Shown one piece after another: positions 11,738 to 24,074 of a DNA stretch of 64,000 nucleotides. Location: the NCBI GenBank assembly GCA_021234155.1, contig JAJEKV010000034.1, positions 10,564,697 to 10,628,696 of the forward strand, given 5' to 3'. A program made the translations under genes and the position numbers. The stretch comes from Isoetes taiwanensis. Taxonomy: Eukaryota; Streptophyta; Lycopodiopsida; Isoetales; Isoetaceae. Numbering within the stretch: the stretch's first letter is position 1; each line of letters opens with the position of its first letter. The notes under the pieces were generated by a model. That model had not been told where the DNA came from. It did not search any database and saw only the letters and a program-made list of their open reading frames with translations.

Positions 11738-11758
11738 CACCACAGCGTGCTTTTACCC
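11738..11758 (-). repeat. Right 21-bp terminal inverted repeat
   Basis: Perfect reverse complement of 2081-2101. It lies about 250 bp upstream (minus strand) of the family T start codon. Confidence 0.7.
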
Positions 11759-12636
11759 CTTTTTCTGCAATGTTATTTTCATGTGTCTTCATCGCTCACA
11801 TCATTGGGGTGCTTGTTGTTGTACAGATTGCTGCATCACTGCCATGCATGGTTGATTCTCTCTAACCATTTACGTGTGTTTCTTAGGGTTCTCTGTTTTG
11901 CTTGCAGGTTTTATGTCGTCTTGTGGGGACCCTTCTCTTTTTCTATTCGCAATCGACCCATCTCCTTCGATTCTCTAGGCAACACATTCCAGGTTGTTGG
12001 CGACCATTTCTCATTAGGTTCTTCCTCGAAAACCCGAAAGGGCGGGATTTTTTTATCTCGATGAGAAGTTGTCGCCATTACCCTTCTATACTGCCTGTGC
12101 ACATTTCTTTTTTACGGGGTAGTTCGATATTGTTCCTATGGTCGGCTACCCCTCTCTATTCTTCAAAACCTTGTATACTGTTGCTGTGATGAATGGCAAG
12201 CCTATCTATCGGCCGGTTTTGTGTCTCTTGCGAGTCCCTTCCCAGAATGTAGAGCTTTTCGAAATATCTAGCAAACAATGGATCATGTAAAGTTTAATGC
12301 GTTCCATTAGTCTTTTATATATCCAACTATCGAGAGTTTTCTCAAGTTATATCTTTAATTACTTTTATTATATTTAGCCATAGAAGCTTTCTTAGATTAA
12401 TTTAGATTGATCTTGCCAAATTTCAGCACTAATTTGAGTGTAGAATAAATCTTACTATCTGCTAGAATGTCTCAAAGATATCCAATATATGACAAACAAC
12501 TAGGAGATGGTGTCTTGGTTACTTGCACTCAAACAGACCAATATTAGGATATACATGGTAACAAGGAGAGAGATGACAGGTAAGCTGTAAGACAATATGT
12601 TTTTTCGCCTTTCACCTAATGTTTCATCTCAATTTA
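11759..12636. other. Spacer with no recognised feature
   Basis: AT-rich sequence without a recognised domain, repeat family or long plausible frame. The plus-strand frames at 11684-12189 are short and Phe/Ser-rich with no known motif. Confidence 0.4.
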
Positions 12637-13505
12637 ATCCAACAGAAAGAAAGGACCAAAGCAGAAGCAGCTTGCAAAATATATGCAATGGATTGCATCC
12701 CATCCTACTAGCAAGAAATCAAGCAAAATTCTGAAGATGAATAATCACATACAAATCACACACTCTTAAATCAGGAGGTTCATCCTCATCATTTTCATTT
12801 ATTTCTTCCATGGAAGATGCACTTAATCTATTCAAGAGCAAGAGTGAGAGAGAGAGAGAATGAGGAGACGTGCCTCCTCTTAAACTTACACAATAAATCT
12901 TGACCATTCATCTTCAAGCAATCTTCACCATTAGATCTTCAATAACCACATGCCCTTTGAGATCATGCCACTTCATCACAACTCCAATCATTAAAATGGC
13001 TTTATACACCTTCAAGTCCAATTACAAGTGCCCACACCAATATATACAATAAAGACAGTATCTTCTCCAACTTCAACAGATAAATCATCAAACATACATC
13101 AAATATGACAATTTAGTGCAAAGTGTCAAAATGTGAACAGATAAACCACACTACATTATTCCCTCCCAAGAGTATTCATCGTCCCGATGAATTCTTCAAA
13201 ATTAAATCTTCAACATCTTTGACTTGTAAGGTCACAAAGATTGCATTGCAACTTAACAAGAATCAATATCCAAATGTCTTCAATCCTTCAAAAGCATCTT
13301 AGAAGTCTTCCAAGGAAAATAAATTTAAAAACTCTAATACCATTGCCTCAATCGGCAATTCTATGGCTTCATATAAATGTAATCACTTCAAAGGTGGCAA
13401 GTCCCATCCAGGTCAGTGGCACACTCGCTCTTCTGCCTTGGCATGGCACTCAATCCCCTCTCCCCAACATGAGAAAAGATAAAAGAGAAAACTTGTACGA
13501 CTTCT
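12637..13505. repeat. Dispersed repeat family R, copy A
   Basis: Begins AATCCAACAGAAAGAAAGG and ends near CTTGTACGACTTC. The same sequence order recurs in copy B (14398-15073, 17731-18054, 18696-18743) and in part in copy C (19185-19870). It contains a GAGAGAGAGAGA stretch and a run of TCATC/TTCAA-rich sequence, with no coding frame. It is probably retroelement-derived, but no terminal structure is visible. Confidence 0.65.
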
Positions 13506-14397
13506 TTAGATAGCTTGGAAATTAAATCCAATCATTGCAAAAGCATACGCACTAACCATATAATCTTGATCTTCATAATACAGTATTTGACTTGAATAAG
13601 CTTGTTGGAGAATAGTCTTCTCTGAATAATGATGGTCTTCAAAAATATTAAAACTTCAACAAACAATGGTTGATTCTTCAAAGGGACTTCAATTCTTCTT
13701 AACACATGGGAATATGTTTTTTGGGCACATATATATACTTGCATAAATAATATCATCAAGTGCAATATTGGGACTTTGCTAAAATTTCTTTAAAATATGA
13801 ACTTGATTAGGATTCGAACAATGAACCTCACATTTGCTAGGCCACATCACTTACCATCTCATCCCAATTAACTGCTTTGCAAATTTTTTCCATCTTTCTT
13901 CTATTAAATAGTTTTTACTTCCTTTTTCTTTTTTATTTTTCTTCTTCTTTTTTCTGCTGTAGGGTATGGCGAAGCAAACAGAGGATGGATCTGGCCGATT
14001 TAGGTATCAAATCTCTTGCAGGCGGCGCTCATATTAGGTATCGGCCATGGCGAGTATCTGCTGTACACATCATGTTTTAGCATCCCACATCTGTTGTGTT
14101 AACTCTAAAATCTTTTGTAGAGAGTTTGGCTATCACAATAAATCGCTTTTGACTTAGCTTTTGCACAGGTTTTTGCAATTGGTATGGCACAGAGGTATAC
14201 ACCAGCATTTGTTTATGAGAGTATGAATTTTGAATGAACCTTACAGTTTCCTTCTTTTGTTTACAAGAGAAATCCACAACAAGATTTAAGCATTCACAGG
14301 CATTCTGTTCAAGCTTTGCTGGCCAGGCAAAGGAAGAACATACCGTTTTTATCTTCAAGTATATTTTCGTCTGCTTAAAAATCAAATTCTTACCTCT
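13506..14397. other. Spacer between repeat copies
   Basis: AT-rich. A plus-strand MAKQTEDGSGRF frame opens at about 13966 after a pyrimidine-rich TGCTGTAG stretch but stops after about 23 codons. Nothing else is recognised. Confidence 0.35.
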
Positions 14398-15073
14398 ATG
14401 TTGCATCTCTTGTTTGATTTTGAAAGAAGAAATACTAATTACAAATATTCTGAACTTCTGCAAGATACTTCCAGCACTGGTGATTCCATGGTAAAGGCTG
14501 TTTTCTTGAATATAATGCTAATAGAATGCTGCTTTTCCCGGTCAAGGCACCACTTTATGTAATCCAACAGAAAGAAAGGACCAAAGCAGAAGCAGCTTGC
14601 AAAATATATGCAATGGATTGCATCCCATTCTACTAGCAAGAAATCAAGCAAAATTCTGAAGATGAATAATCACATGCAAATCATATACTCTTAAATCAGG
14701 AGGTTCATCCTCATCATTTTCATTTATTTCTTCCATGGAAGATGCACTCTACAACCAAATAATCTCCTTCCAACAAAAGCAAGAGTGAGAGAGAGAGAAC
14801 GAGGAGACATACCCCTCCTCTTAAACTTACACAACAAATCTTGACCATTCATCTTCAAGCAATCTTCACCATTAGATCTTCAAAAACCACATGCCCTCTG
14901 AGATCATGCCACTTCATCACAACTCCAACCATTAAAATGGCTTTTATACTCCTTCAAGTCCAATTACAAGTGCCCACACTATAAAACATCCAAAAAATAT
15001 AATATCTTCTCCAACTTCAACAAATCATCAAACATACATCAAATATGACAATTTGGTGCAAAACATCAAAATG
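14398..15073. repeat. Repeat family R, copy B, proximal part
   Basis: Matches copy C from TATGTTGCATCTCTTG onward and copy A from 14561. It is interrupted after AAATG (15069-15073) by the 2652-bp insertion and resumes at 17726. Confidence 0.65.
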
Positions 15074-17725
15074 TGTGACGAGCCTGCCGAGTTGACCCTC
15101 CAGGCAACTCGGGATCTTGTCAAAACTTGCGAAAACTCTTACTAGGTTGGTGTGACAATCAGTTGAATATGGTGAAGAATTGAATCTTCCTTAGATAATT
15201 GATCATTCATTCTTCAAATTCAATGGACAAATTCTATAAACTCAATATCCATCAAGTACAATATGAATTCACTACACAATATAATAAAATGCAGTTTTTG
15301 CGCAGAATCTTCTAGCGCGACCATGCTCCCAAGCTCCATGTCTATGCTTGCTACCTCACTGCACATGCACTCACTGGGGTTAGTCCTCGTGACTAAGTGG
15401 GGATCCCCGGTCACATCCTTTGCATGCATGGAAATACTCTGCAATTCTTGGATAAGCACAAACACAGACGGAAAATCCTACGTGAGTACAGTGCTAAGAC
15501 AATGACAACATAATCCAAGGAAATATCAACATGAACATCAGTAGCAAAGACATAGTCAAAAATAGCAAACCACCATGACACATAGCTCCGGGACAATGGG
15601 AAGCTCAGCCAGCCTACATGCAGGCCCCATTGAAGCGAGAAATGCCCGGCCCACTCACATTCCGAGCCCGAGTTTGGCGGAGTTGGTGGGGTGAACCAGT
15701 ATCAGATACCATACCCTTCCCACGCCCGTCCCGGCTGGAGGACCTCTTACCATGGAGTCACAGAGGTGACATAGCATCCTGATCAGGGAGAACTACGCCC
15801 GGTGTCACAGAGCACAAGAATACCACAGAGAATCACATACGAACATGAGCATGCCGGAGCAACCTAGGCCACCGAACCTAGAAGTCCGACCCCGAAGGTT
15901 CCAAGAGACATAATCAAATACCAAGACAACAGTGGAACAATGCAAAGACCATGACATGTGGGTTCATTAGAGAATTTACTATAAATGTGCCTAGACCATA
16001 CTCTTGCCGATGTTGCCTGTACAACTTGCCCATGTTGAGGTAGCTAACTTACTGATCCAAACATGTTGAGGAAGTCACAAGCCTAACTATCATTGATGTA
16101 GCTCCCATACCTATGTTCTTCACTGAACAAGGAAAAACAACATTCCAAACAATGCAAACTTACCTCAGAACCATTCTCCCATGAGGATAATCCATTAGCT
16201 ATGATGCCTTTGTTACAATATTGCAACAACTTAGAAACTTACAGGTATACACTTAGACTAATAGTGCTCCATGCCATAGCCTCATCTGGACACTCCATAT
16301 ACCTCATATTGCTCTCTCAGCCCAACTTCTCCAGGTCTCCAAAGTTCCAACATGCTTTCTTTACAATTGTTAGCTAAGGTGTTTAATATTTCCATTAAAA
16401 ACCTACTTTTCCATAGCTAAGGATTTATTAGTGCGCCCTAATGTAAGGACTCAAAAACCCGCACTTCCAACTTAAAAATCCACAGGGTCTTATGACCGTA
16501 ACTGTATATAACCTCTGTCAACTGATCTCTAGGCCAGCCGCCACCAACAAAAGCCAAGAATTACCAATTTTCAAGAGTTCTAGACTTATTAGTCTTAAAT
16601 TACATGTTATTCCTTATTACGTAAATTCAGAAGCAATACAAGTTCTTACATATTTTTGTCCCTTTGTCTTACCCAAGCTTGCCTTTACTTACTCGGTGGA
16701 TGGCCTGCTAGATCCCAACATCTTATACTTTCATGTTCCCTATCTTAAAATAACATTTGGTTAACAAGCAACAAGTTATCAATTCCAAATATAACAACAA
16801 AGCAAAGACCAAAACCCAAAAGTTACAGGAAACAAACAAACAGGAAGCAACATAGACCTGTTTCGGCCCTTTGGCTCTAATTTTAGCACGATTCTCCACT
16901 TACTTACAGCCCACAACCCAAATCGATCTGCTCCCAACTCAAATCAACACGATTCAACTGGTTTTGATGCATTTTGAGGCAGTTGGGTCGCTGGAGGATC
17001 TCTTCAAACACTGCGGAACAGCCATGTCGACTCGTGATTCATTCCAACCAGCCCTGTAGCTTCAATTTCGGCCCATTTGGGTGCTATTGCAGCCCATTTC
17101 CAGGAGTGTCGGAGCTGGATTATTGCTGCCTCAAAGCTGGACCAGCTTTTGGACTCTATCCATAAGCCTTGAAGTGATTCAAATTCGACTCTATTGTCTC
17201 AAATCTGACTGCTAGGCAGCAATTTCGGCCTTCCTAACTATGCCCAACTGCTTGGGAAGAGCCCATATGCTTCTATTAAGTTTCCTCCATCATTCCTCAG
17301 TTAGATCCAGTGCTATCTATCAAACAAAGCCTGTAAATTCCATCTCTGAATCTAGGTTCACATCAATAGATAAGCAACATCCAATCCTTTATCAAAAAGC
17401 ATGAGCCAATCATAGCAACAGCCATGTGATCTATAGAATCTAGAGAAAAGCCCCCACCTGAGAAAAAGATTTGATGCAGTCTCTTCAAGCTCTGGCATCC
17501 TCACTTGATCCTGCAATTCTCAGAGTGCAATCCTTCTCTGCCTTCATGCTCCTTCTCTTGCAAAAAGCCACGTTTGCCAAAAGCCCTCTTTCCAACATTG
17601 CCTTTTTGTAAACCCTTTGTTTACATGAGCTCATGCTGCATGGATGCCACAAGTACATATACAACTCCCATACGTACCATACACAAATGCGTATACTGAA
17701 CCATTAAGTGGCCAGGTCTGTTACA
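15074..17725. mobile_element. LTR-type insertion with 5-bp TSD (large solo LTR or non-autonomous element)
   Basis: Starts TGTGACGAGCC and ends GGTCTGTTACA, i.e. TG...CA with imperfect terminal inversion (TGTGAC/GTTACA). AAATG flanks both sides (15069-15073, 17726-17730). Removing the insert and one AAATG restores the sequence found uninterrupted in repeat copies A and C. No internal LTR duplicate, primer-binding site or protein domain is visible in its 2652 bp, so a long solo LTR or non-coding derivative is most likely. Confidence 0.7.
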
Positions 17726-17730
17726 AAATG

Positions 17731-18054
17731 TGAACAGATAAACCACATTACATTATTCCCCCCCAAGAGTATTCGTCCCGATGAATTCTTCAAAATTAAA
17801 TCTTCAAGATCTTCGACTCGTAAAGGTCATAAAGATAGCATTGCAACTTAACAAGAATCAATATCCAAATACATCTTCAGTTCTTCAAAAGCATCTTAGA
17901 AGTCTTCCAAGGAAAATAAAAATTAAAAACTCTATTACCATTGCCTCAGTCGGCGATTCTATGGCTTCACATAAATGTAATCACTTCAAGGGTGGCAAGT
18001 CCCATCCAGGTCAGTGGCGCCCTCGATCTTCTGTCTTGGTATGGCACTCCATCC
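17731..18054. repeat. Repeat family R, copy B, middle part
   Basis: Continues copy B after the insertion and aligns with copy A from about 13134 (TGAACAGATAAACCAC...) to the ACTCCATCC site at 18046-18054, where a second insertion sits. Confidence 0.65.
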
Positions 18055-18690
18055 TGTGAATATTAGATAGATAGATAGATAGTATTTTAACGTCACGCAG
18101 AGCAGATTGTTACACAAAATCAATAGAGAGTTATGCAATGAACTATGCAATGAGCAATTGATACATTGACAAATCTCTAATCCATAAGGCAATATGAATG
18201 TATTATATGAAAATAATCATATTTAACCTTTGTCACTGTAGCAATACAATCGTGACCAATGTTATTTCCCTCATACAGATTGAAGACCAAGCTTATATCT
18301 TCATTTCAACGGTTCCCTCTACAGTGCATCTGGCTATCTACATCTGCTCATAATTTAATTGTCATCTTCGGCGGTTTAGCAGTGGAATTCGCAGGTCGGC
18401 TCGGCCCATGTAGCAGTGTTTCCTTTTTTATTTCGTTTGCCTCCAAATTCGTTTCCACCTCACCATTACATGAATAGTAATGCTGACCTTTGCCCCAAAT
18501 ATTTAAAACAACCCACAACCATTGAACCTTATCAACTTATTATCACTTAACTTAAGGTTTATATCAACTATAATGATCAATGGTGCAACCCCATTATTCA
18601 ACCTGTGAATCCTGAGCTGTGTATCATGAAACTTAGGTTATCTCCTCTGAGCAATCTTCCAAGAGGATTATGCAATAACAATTTCCAACA
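18055..18690 (-). mobile_element. Solo-LTR-like insertion with 5-bp TSD CATCC
   Basis: The insert runs from TGTGAATATT to TTTCCAACA and is flanked by CATCC at 18050-18054 and 18691-18695. Repeat copy A has the uninterrupted site (ATCCCCTCTCC near 13453). Read on the minus strand it starts TGTTGGAAATTG and ends TTCACA, as many copia LTRs do. A short (GATA)n is inside near one end (18063-18081). No coding frame. Confidence 0.6.
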
Positions 18691-18695
18691 CATCC

Positions 18696-18743
18696 CCTCT
18701 CCACAACATGAGAAAAAATAAAATAGAAAACTTGTACGACTTC
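18696..18743. repeat. Repeat family R, copy B, distal part
   Basis: CCTCTCCACAACATGAG... to CTTGTACGACTTC matches 13456-13505 of copy A, completing copy B after its second insertion. Confidence 0.55.
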
Positions 18744-19184
18744 CACAAATGCCTTCAAATATTGAATAACTTAAATATTAGACTTCCATAAATTGCAAAA
18801 GCAAAATACCGACCAATGTGTCTTCATCTTCATACTTGACTTAGAAAACGTTCAACATAATACTTGAACTTCAAATATCTTGAGAGAACACGGTCTTCCA
18901 ACAATAGATAATAGCTTTAACATCATTTGGTCTTCAAAGATTTTGGGTTTTGAATAACTTCTGGAGGAATAAATATATGGGATATCCATCTCTTGCATAA
19001 AACCTTATCTTCAATTTGATAATGAAATAACATCTTCAAAAATATTATGTTCCATGTGATGGTAGGATTTGGTCTTCAAAAATAGTGGGTAAGGTAAAAC
19101 AAAATAGTGCGTAAGGTCTTCCCATAGGCAACCATCTTCAAAAAATATGGCACGTCTTTACCTGGACTTGAACTCATGATCTTT
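18744..19184. other. AT-rich spacer
   Basis: Contains many TCTTCAA-rich words like those of repeat R but no recognised feature or plausible coding frame. Confidence 0.35.
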
Positions 19185-19870
19185 ATGTTGCATCTCTTGT
19201 TTGATTTTGAAAGAAGCAATACTCATTATAAGTATCCGGAACTTCTGCAAAATATTTCCAGCACTGGTGATTTCATGCTGAAGGCTGTTTTCTTGAATAT
19301 AATGCTAAACGCTGCTTTTCCCGGCCAATGCACCACTTTATGTAATCCAACAGAAAGAAAGGACCAAAGCAGAAGCAGCTTGCAAAATATATGCAATGGA
19401 TTGCATCCCATCCTACTAGCAAGAAATCAAGCAAAATTCTGAAGATGAATAATCACATACAAATCACATACTCTTAAATAAGGAGGTTCATCCTCATCAT
19501 TTTCATTTATTTCTTCCATGGAAGATGCACTCTACCAAAATAATCTATTCAAGAGCAAGAGTGAGAGAGAGAGAATGAGGAGACGTGCCTCCTCTTAAAC
19601 TTACACAACAAATCTTGACCATTCATCTTCAAGCAATCTTCACCATTAGATCTTCAATAACCACATGCCCTTTGAGATCATGCCACTTCATCACAACTCC
19701 AACCATTAAAATGGCTTTATACACCTTCAAGTCCGATTACAAGTGCCCACACCAATATATACAATAAATACAGTATCTTCTCCAACTTCAACAGATAAAT
19801 CATCAAACATACATCAAATATGACAATTTGGTGCAAAACATCAAAATGTGAACATATAAACCACATTACA
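19185..19870. repeat. Repeat family R, copy C
   Basis: Matches copy B from TATGTTGCATCTCTTG to TATAAACCACATTACA with scattered differences, then diverges. It preserves the uninterrupted CATCAAAATGTGAAC site used to define the insertion at 15074. Confidence 0.65.
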
Positions 19871-20620
19871 ATAATCAATGCAGATTACTAGATTTTCGTT
19901 GCTACAGTCTTACACTCTAGCATATAAAAATATAAGCCCTTCAAAATCACAATATGACATTATAATTAAGTGACAAACATCACAATATCTATTTTAAGGC
20001 ATTAATCCCGTATGAGTACGCTTCCAAAAATAGCTAAGTTATGAATTGGATCTTGATCATGTGCTAGAGAATCACCAGCAACATGGTTAGCACTGTTAGT
20101 CATGCATTAGCTTATCATGACATGCTATACATTGCCATAGGCATCAGGAACATTGCCATAGATATCTTGCAGTTATTAAGACAATATTATTGGTTGCTAC
20201 CAAAGCACAAGCAAGAACCATCAGCATCTATCTATCTAATATTACCAATTTAGGAAGGAGAATTTGTTTTTCACCTAGAAATTTCAGCGAGAAATCTCTA
20301 GCTGACCCTGCAGAGCCACTCACAGAATTTCCACTGTCATTTCCAGGTGAAAAAAAATTCTCCAACGAAATTTTAGCTTCCTTGAAAATTCTCCCATTTT
20401 TTGCCCGAAGAATCCTTGACGCCAGAGCAGTTGTGGGCCGACTTTTGCGAGTTTGTGTAGATTAGGATCGTCGGATGCTAGATCTTGTTGGCGAAAGGTG
20501 ATCGCCTACCATCACCACGATTTTTGAGTTATTTGAGTATTTGGAGAGTTTTTGCCGAGTTTAGATTCCTGGCGAGTTTTTTGGAGTTTTGAAGGATCTT
20601 GAACTATTTTGGTGACTCTG
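19871..20620. other. Spacer with a 26-bp imperfect inverted repeat
   Basis: GGAGAATTTGTTTTTCACCT near 20256 is repeated in inverted form near 20337-20362 (AGGTGAAAAAAAATTCTCC). A 91-codon plus-strand frame (20190-20465) spans it but shows no domain. Nothing else is seen. Confidence 0.35.
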
Positions 20621-20624
20621 GAGC

Positions 20625-22450
20625 AATTCAGCTTGATAAACTTAGATCCAACTAATGGTTTGGTAAAGCCATTAGCAAACTGATCCTATGAGGAGCAATA
20701 AACAAGTTAAGAAGAGCCCATTTGGATCTGCTCACGGACAAATGCAAGTGGGTGTCAAGATCGTTTGTCTTTGGGTGGTACTTAGCATCCTTGGCAAGAT
20801 GGATAATATTGTTACACAATATAACAGCCGAGGATAGAGGTACCTGCAGATCTGTCCATAAATATTTAAACTATCACAATTTCTACATCCCAACACTGAG
20901 TGCTTTGAATTCTGCCTCTGTGGTATTGATTGACAATGTAGATGGTCTTTTGACAACCAGATCAGCACATTATGCCTTATGAACATGGCTATGCCTGTTG
21001 TAGACCTCCTACTATCATGACAATTAGTATGATCTGCATCAACAAAGACTTTCAACTGGAAATCAGAGGACCTCTGATAAAGGAGACCTTCCTGTAAAGT
21101 CCCCTTCAAATATGCTAGTAGTATTTTAGTAGCCTTTCAGTGTGGATGTCTGGGATTTGTCATAAATCCAATCAGCACTCCCACATCAAAAGAGATATCA
21201 GGTCTAATGACTGTAGCCCCTGCCAAGCTTTGATAGAGTGTGGGATCACACTCCTCACCATCGGAACTCATCGAAATCAAGCTCGAGCCTTGTGCCTGGA
21301 CCAAAGGGACTTGCCACAAGCTTGTAATCTTGCATACAATACTGCTGTAACATTTTCTTGAAATATTTCTGCTAAGAAAGATAGATGCCATCTGAGTGCT
21401 GCCACACTTCTACACCTAAGCAATAATGCATAAGACCAAGGTCAGTCATCTCAAAGGACGAAGACAACTTCAACTTCAATGTAGAAATCAACGCATCATC
21501 ATCTCCTGTAATGATCAAATCATCAACATACAAAACCACAATGCACATTCGGCTTTCATGTGATTTGTAATTGGGGTCTCCTACACTTCTGTTAGACCCT
21601 TGCTCAAGAAAGAAAGCATTAATTTTCACATGCCAATATCTTAGAGCCTGCTTCAAGCCATAAATGCTTTTCTTTAAATGACAAATCAGCTGCTCCTTCC
21701 CTTGAACAATAAATCCTGGAGGCTGAGTCATATAGACCTCTTCCTCCAAATCACCATTCAAAAAAGCAGACTTAATGTTCATTTGACTGGCCAATCTTTC
21801 ATCATAGCAAGAGCTAAGGAGCAAAGATTTCATCATAATCTAAGTCTTTTTTCTTGTACAAAACCCTTGTCTACAAGTCTAGCTTTGTGCTTTGAAACTA
21901 TCCTATCAGCATGCAATTTGGTTTTAAACACCCACTTACAGCTAATAACTTGCTTTGCTTACCAGCTGAAAGTTCAACCAATTTCCATGTGCCTTGCTTC
22001 AACAATTGAGAGTATTTTTCTTCCATTGCATGCTACCATTGTGGATCACTACCTGCTTCATGAAAGGTTTGTGGATCAACATGGTCCTAGACCTTTGCAA
22101 TTAAGCCAAGGTTACATGATCCATTAGACTGCTCCTATTTTTCCATCAGACATGCTGATCTCCTAGGTTCAACAACTGGCACAACTGGTGCTGCAATAGA
22201 TTCTGCAACAATTTGTTTTTCCTTAAGACATGCTGATCTTCTAGATTCAATAACAGGAGGTATGGAAGGTGCTACAATAGGTGCTGTAACAGGTACTGGA
22301 TCAGGTGCTACAGTACCTTCATGTGTGTTGGACTCCCTCCTAAAGGAACCAACCTACTCATGGAGAAAAGGGCTAGTGAGATTGGAATCATCCCATTCCA
22401 CTACTTTTGTCAAATATGAATTCACTCGAGAAACCAGTAGAGAGCAGGGA
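20625..22450 (-). mobile_element. Ty1/copia pol fragment (RT and RNase H), decayed
   Basis: On the minus strand, 22100-21850 encodes the start of the RT region (LLKQGTWKLV, then CKWVFKTK-like in another frame). 21836-21372 is open with NIKSAFLNGDLEEEVYM, YGLKQA and the intact catalytic YVDD (21519-21530). 21391-21137 holds the RT/RNase H connection (YQSLAGATVIRPDISF) and 21109-20732 the RNase H part (VFVDADHTNC). An FTKPLVGSKF-like copia C-terminus lies near 20665-20640. Several frame changes show it is inactive. No LTR was recognised on either side. Confidence 0.8.
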
Positions 22451-22711
22451 AAAAATTAAGCATGCTATATATTCTCTAAAAAAAAATGGTTTGGCTACTT
22501 TTCAAAATTTTACAGTATTTATGATATTAATTTGGCTAAGTTATTATTATTATCTTATATTATATCTTCTTATATTATAATGTTATACCGTAATTCTTGG
22601 ATTGGATCAAGCCCTAATGTGAGTGGATGAGATCATCTAGATGCATCCAAAGGCCAAGATTTCTCGCACAACTTCCTATCACCATGATTGGTGGTCATGT
22701 TTTGATCTCTT

Positions 22712-24043
22712 ATGGGGAAAGGGTAAAGGAAAGGGAAGGGGGGAAGGGAGGAGGGAAAAAAAAAAGGGGGAAAAAGGAAAATGAGAAAAGGGTGGAGATA
22801 AGAGAAGAGAAAAATGTATGGGAAAAGGGAAAGAGAAAGAAAAAATCAAAAGGGAGGGGGGAAGGGAAACTTAGAAAAGGGCACGAGGACAAGGCAAAGA
22901 TGTAAAGGGGAAAAGGGAAGGGGAAATGGCATGGGAAAAGGGGAAACAATGGGGAAAGGGGTGAAGAATGGGAAAAGGAAGGAAAAAAAACCATGGGAAA
23001 AGGAAAAGGGAAAAAGAGCATGGGAAAAGGGAGAAAAAGGGAAAGGAAAAAAGAGAGGAAAAGGAAAGAGAATGGGAAAAGGGGCACCGAGAAAAGGAAA
23101 TGAGTGAAACGTTGGGAAAATGAGGAAAAGGACAGGGAAAATGGGGAACAAAAAAAGGATGGGGAGAAGGAAAGGGAACAAGGGGAAGTGAAAAGAGAAA
23201 GAAAAAGGGAGGGGCAAAGGAGGAAATAGAACGTGGAAAAAGAGCATTAAAAAAGGGCAGAGGGAAATAAGAAAAGGGAAGGGGAAAGGGCACGAGAAAA
23301 AAAAAGAGGGGGGGAAGAACATGGAAAACAAAAAAGGGGGGAAGAGGGAAAGGGTGGAAGAAAAAGGTAAACAAGCATAGAAAAAAGGAGAGAGAAAAAA
23401 TGTGGGAAGGGCATGGGAAAAGGAAAGGAAGGGAGAAAGGGTGAAGGAAAGGGGAAAATGGCACGGGTAAAAGAGGAAGAGGGAAAGGATCGAGAAAAGA
23501 GGAAAACAGAAAGGAAAAAATTCATCAGGAAAAGGGAAAGAAAAAAGGCCGAGAAAAGGAAAAGAGAGAAAGGGTCAGAAAAGGAGGAAAAAGCAGGGGA
23601 AAAGGGCTACAGGAGAAGGGCGAGGAGCAAGGAATTGAAAAAGAGAAAGAGGAAGGGGAAAAGGGCACGGAAAAAAGGGAAGAGGGAAAGGGTGAGGAAA
23701 GGGAAAAACGAGCATGGGAAAAGGAAAAAGGAAAAAGGAAAACGGAAAAAGGAAAAAGAAAAAAGACAAAAAGAGGAAAGGGGAAAATGAAAAAGGGAAA
23801 AGGGGGAGAGGGTAAAGGAGAAAAAGGTGCACATAAAAAAGGTAGAGAAAAAGGAATAGGAAGAGGCATAGGGAAAGAGAAAATGAAAAAGAAGTAGAGT
23901 GAAAGAATGGAAAGAGAAGGCGGAAAGGGGGGAAGGGAAGGGAAAATGGGCACGAGAAAAAGGGGAGAGGGAAATGGGAAAAAAGAATCGGAGAAAGGAA
24001 AGAATAAAGAGGAAGAGGATGGGGAAAGGAAGAAAAGAGGCAC
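22712..24043 (+). repeat. 1.3-kb polypurine tract (GGGAAAAGG satellite)
   Basis: Almost entirely A/G on the plus strand, built from degenerate GGGAAAAGG/GGGCATGGGAAAAGG words without a fixed period. Long open frames on both strands (Lys/Arg/Glu-rich plus, Phe/Pro/Ser-rich minus) are composition artefacts. The same word type occurs at 35981-36430. Confidence 0.85.
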
Positions 24044-24074
24044 ATGATCGAAGCAAGGCAGAGCCATCATTGCA

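Larger units (their letters stand above)
2081..11758. mobile_element. Candidate cargo-carrying DNA transposon bounded by 21-bp inverted repeats
   Basis: The left end 2081-2101 (GGGTAAAAGC...CTGTGGTG) is matched base for base as its reverse complement at 11738-11758. A second, imperfect inverted match lies inside each end: the CACCA-CTTTGTGGTA-GAA type motif at about 2122-2141 and its complement at about 11671-11690. The flanks share only CTTT on both sides, so a target-site duplication is not proven. Inside are RING, HAD and Ulp1 genes on the plus strand and the family T transposase-like gene on the minus strand, arranged so that the two outermost genes start near the two ends. The boundaries are seen; calling the block one mobile unit is inference. 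Confidence 0.5.

Noticed and set aside
18055-18110. (GATA)n plus TTTTAACGTC as a stand-alone LINE tail insertion
   Set aside because: The whole 18055-18690 insert has TG...CA ends and a 5-bp CATCC duplication, which fits a solo LTR better; the resemblance is kept as a minor finding.
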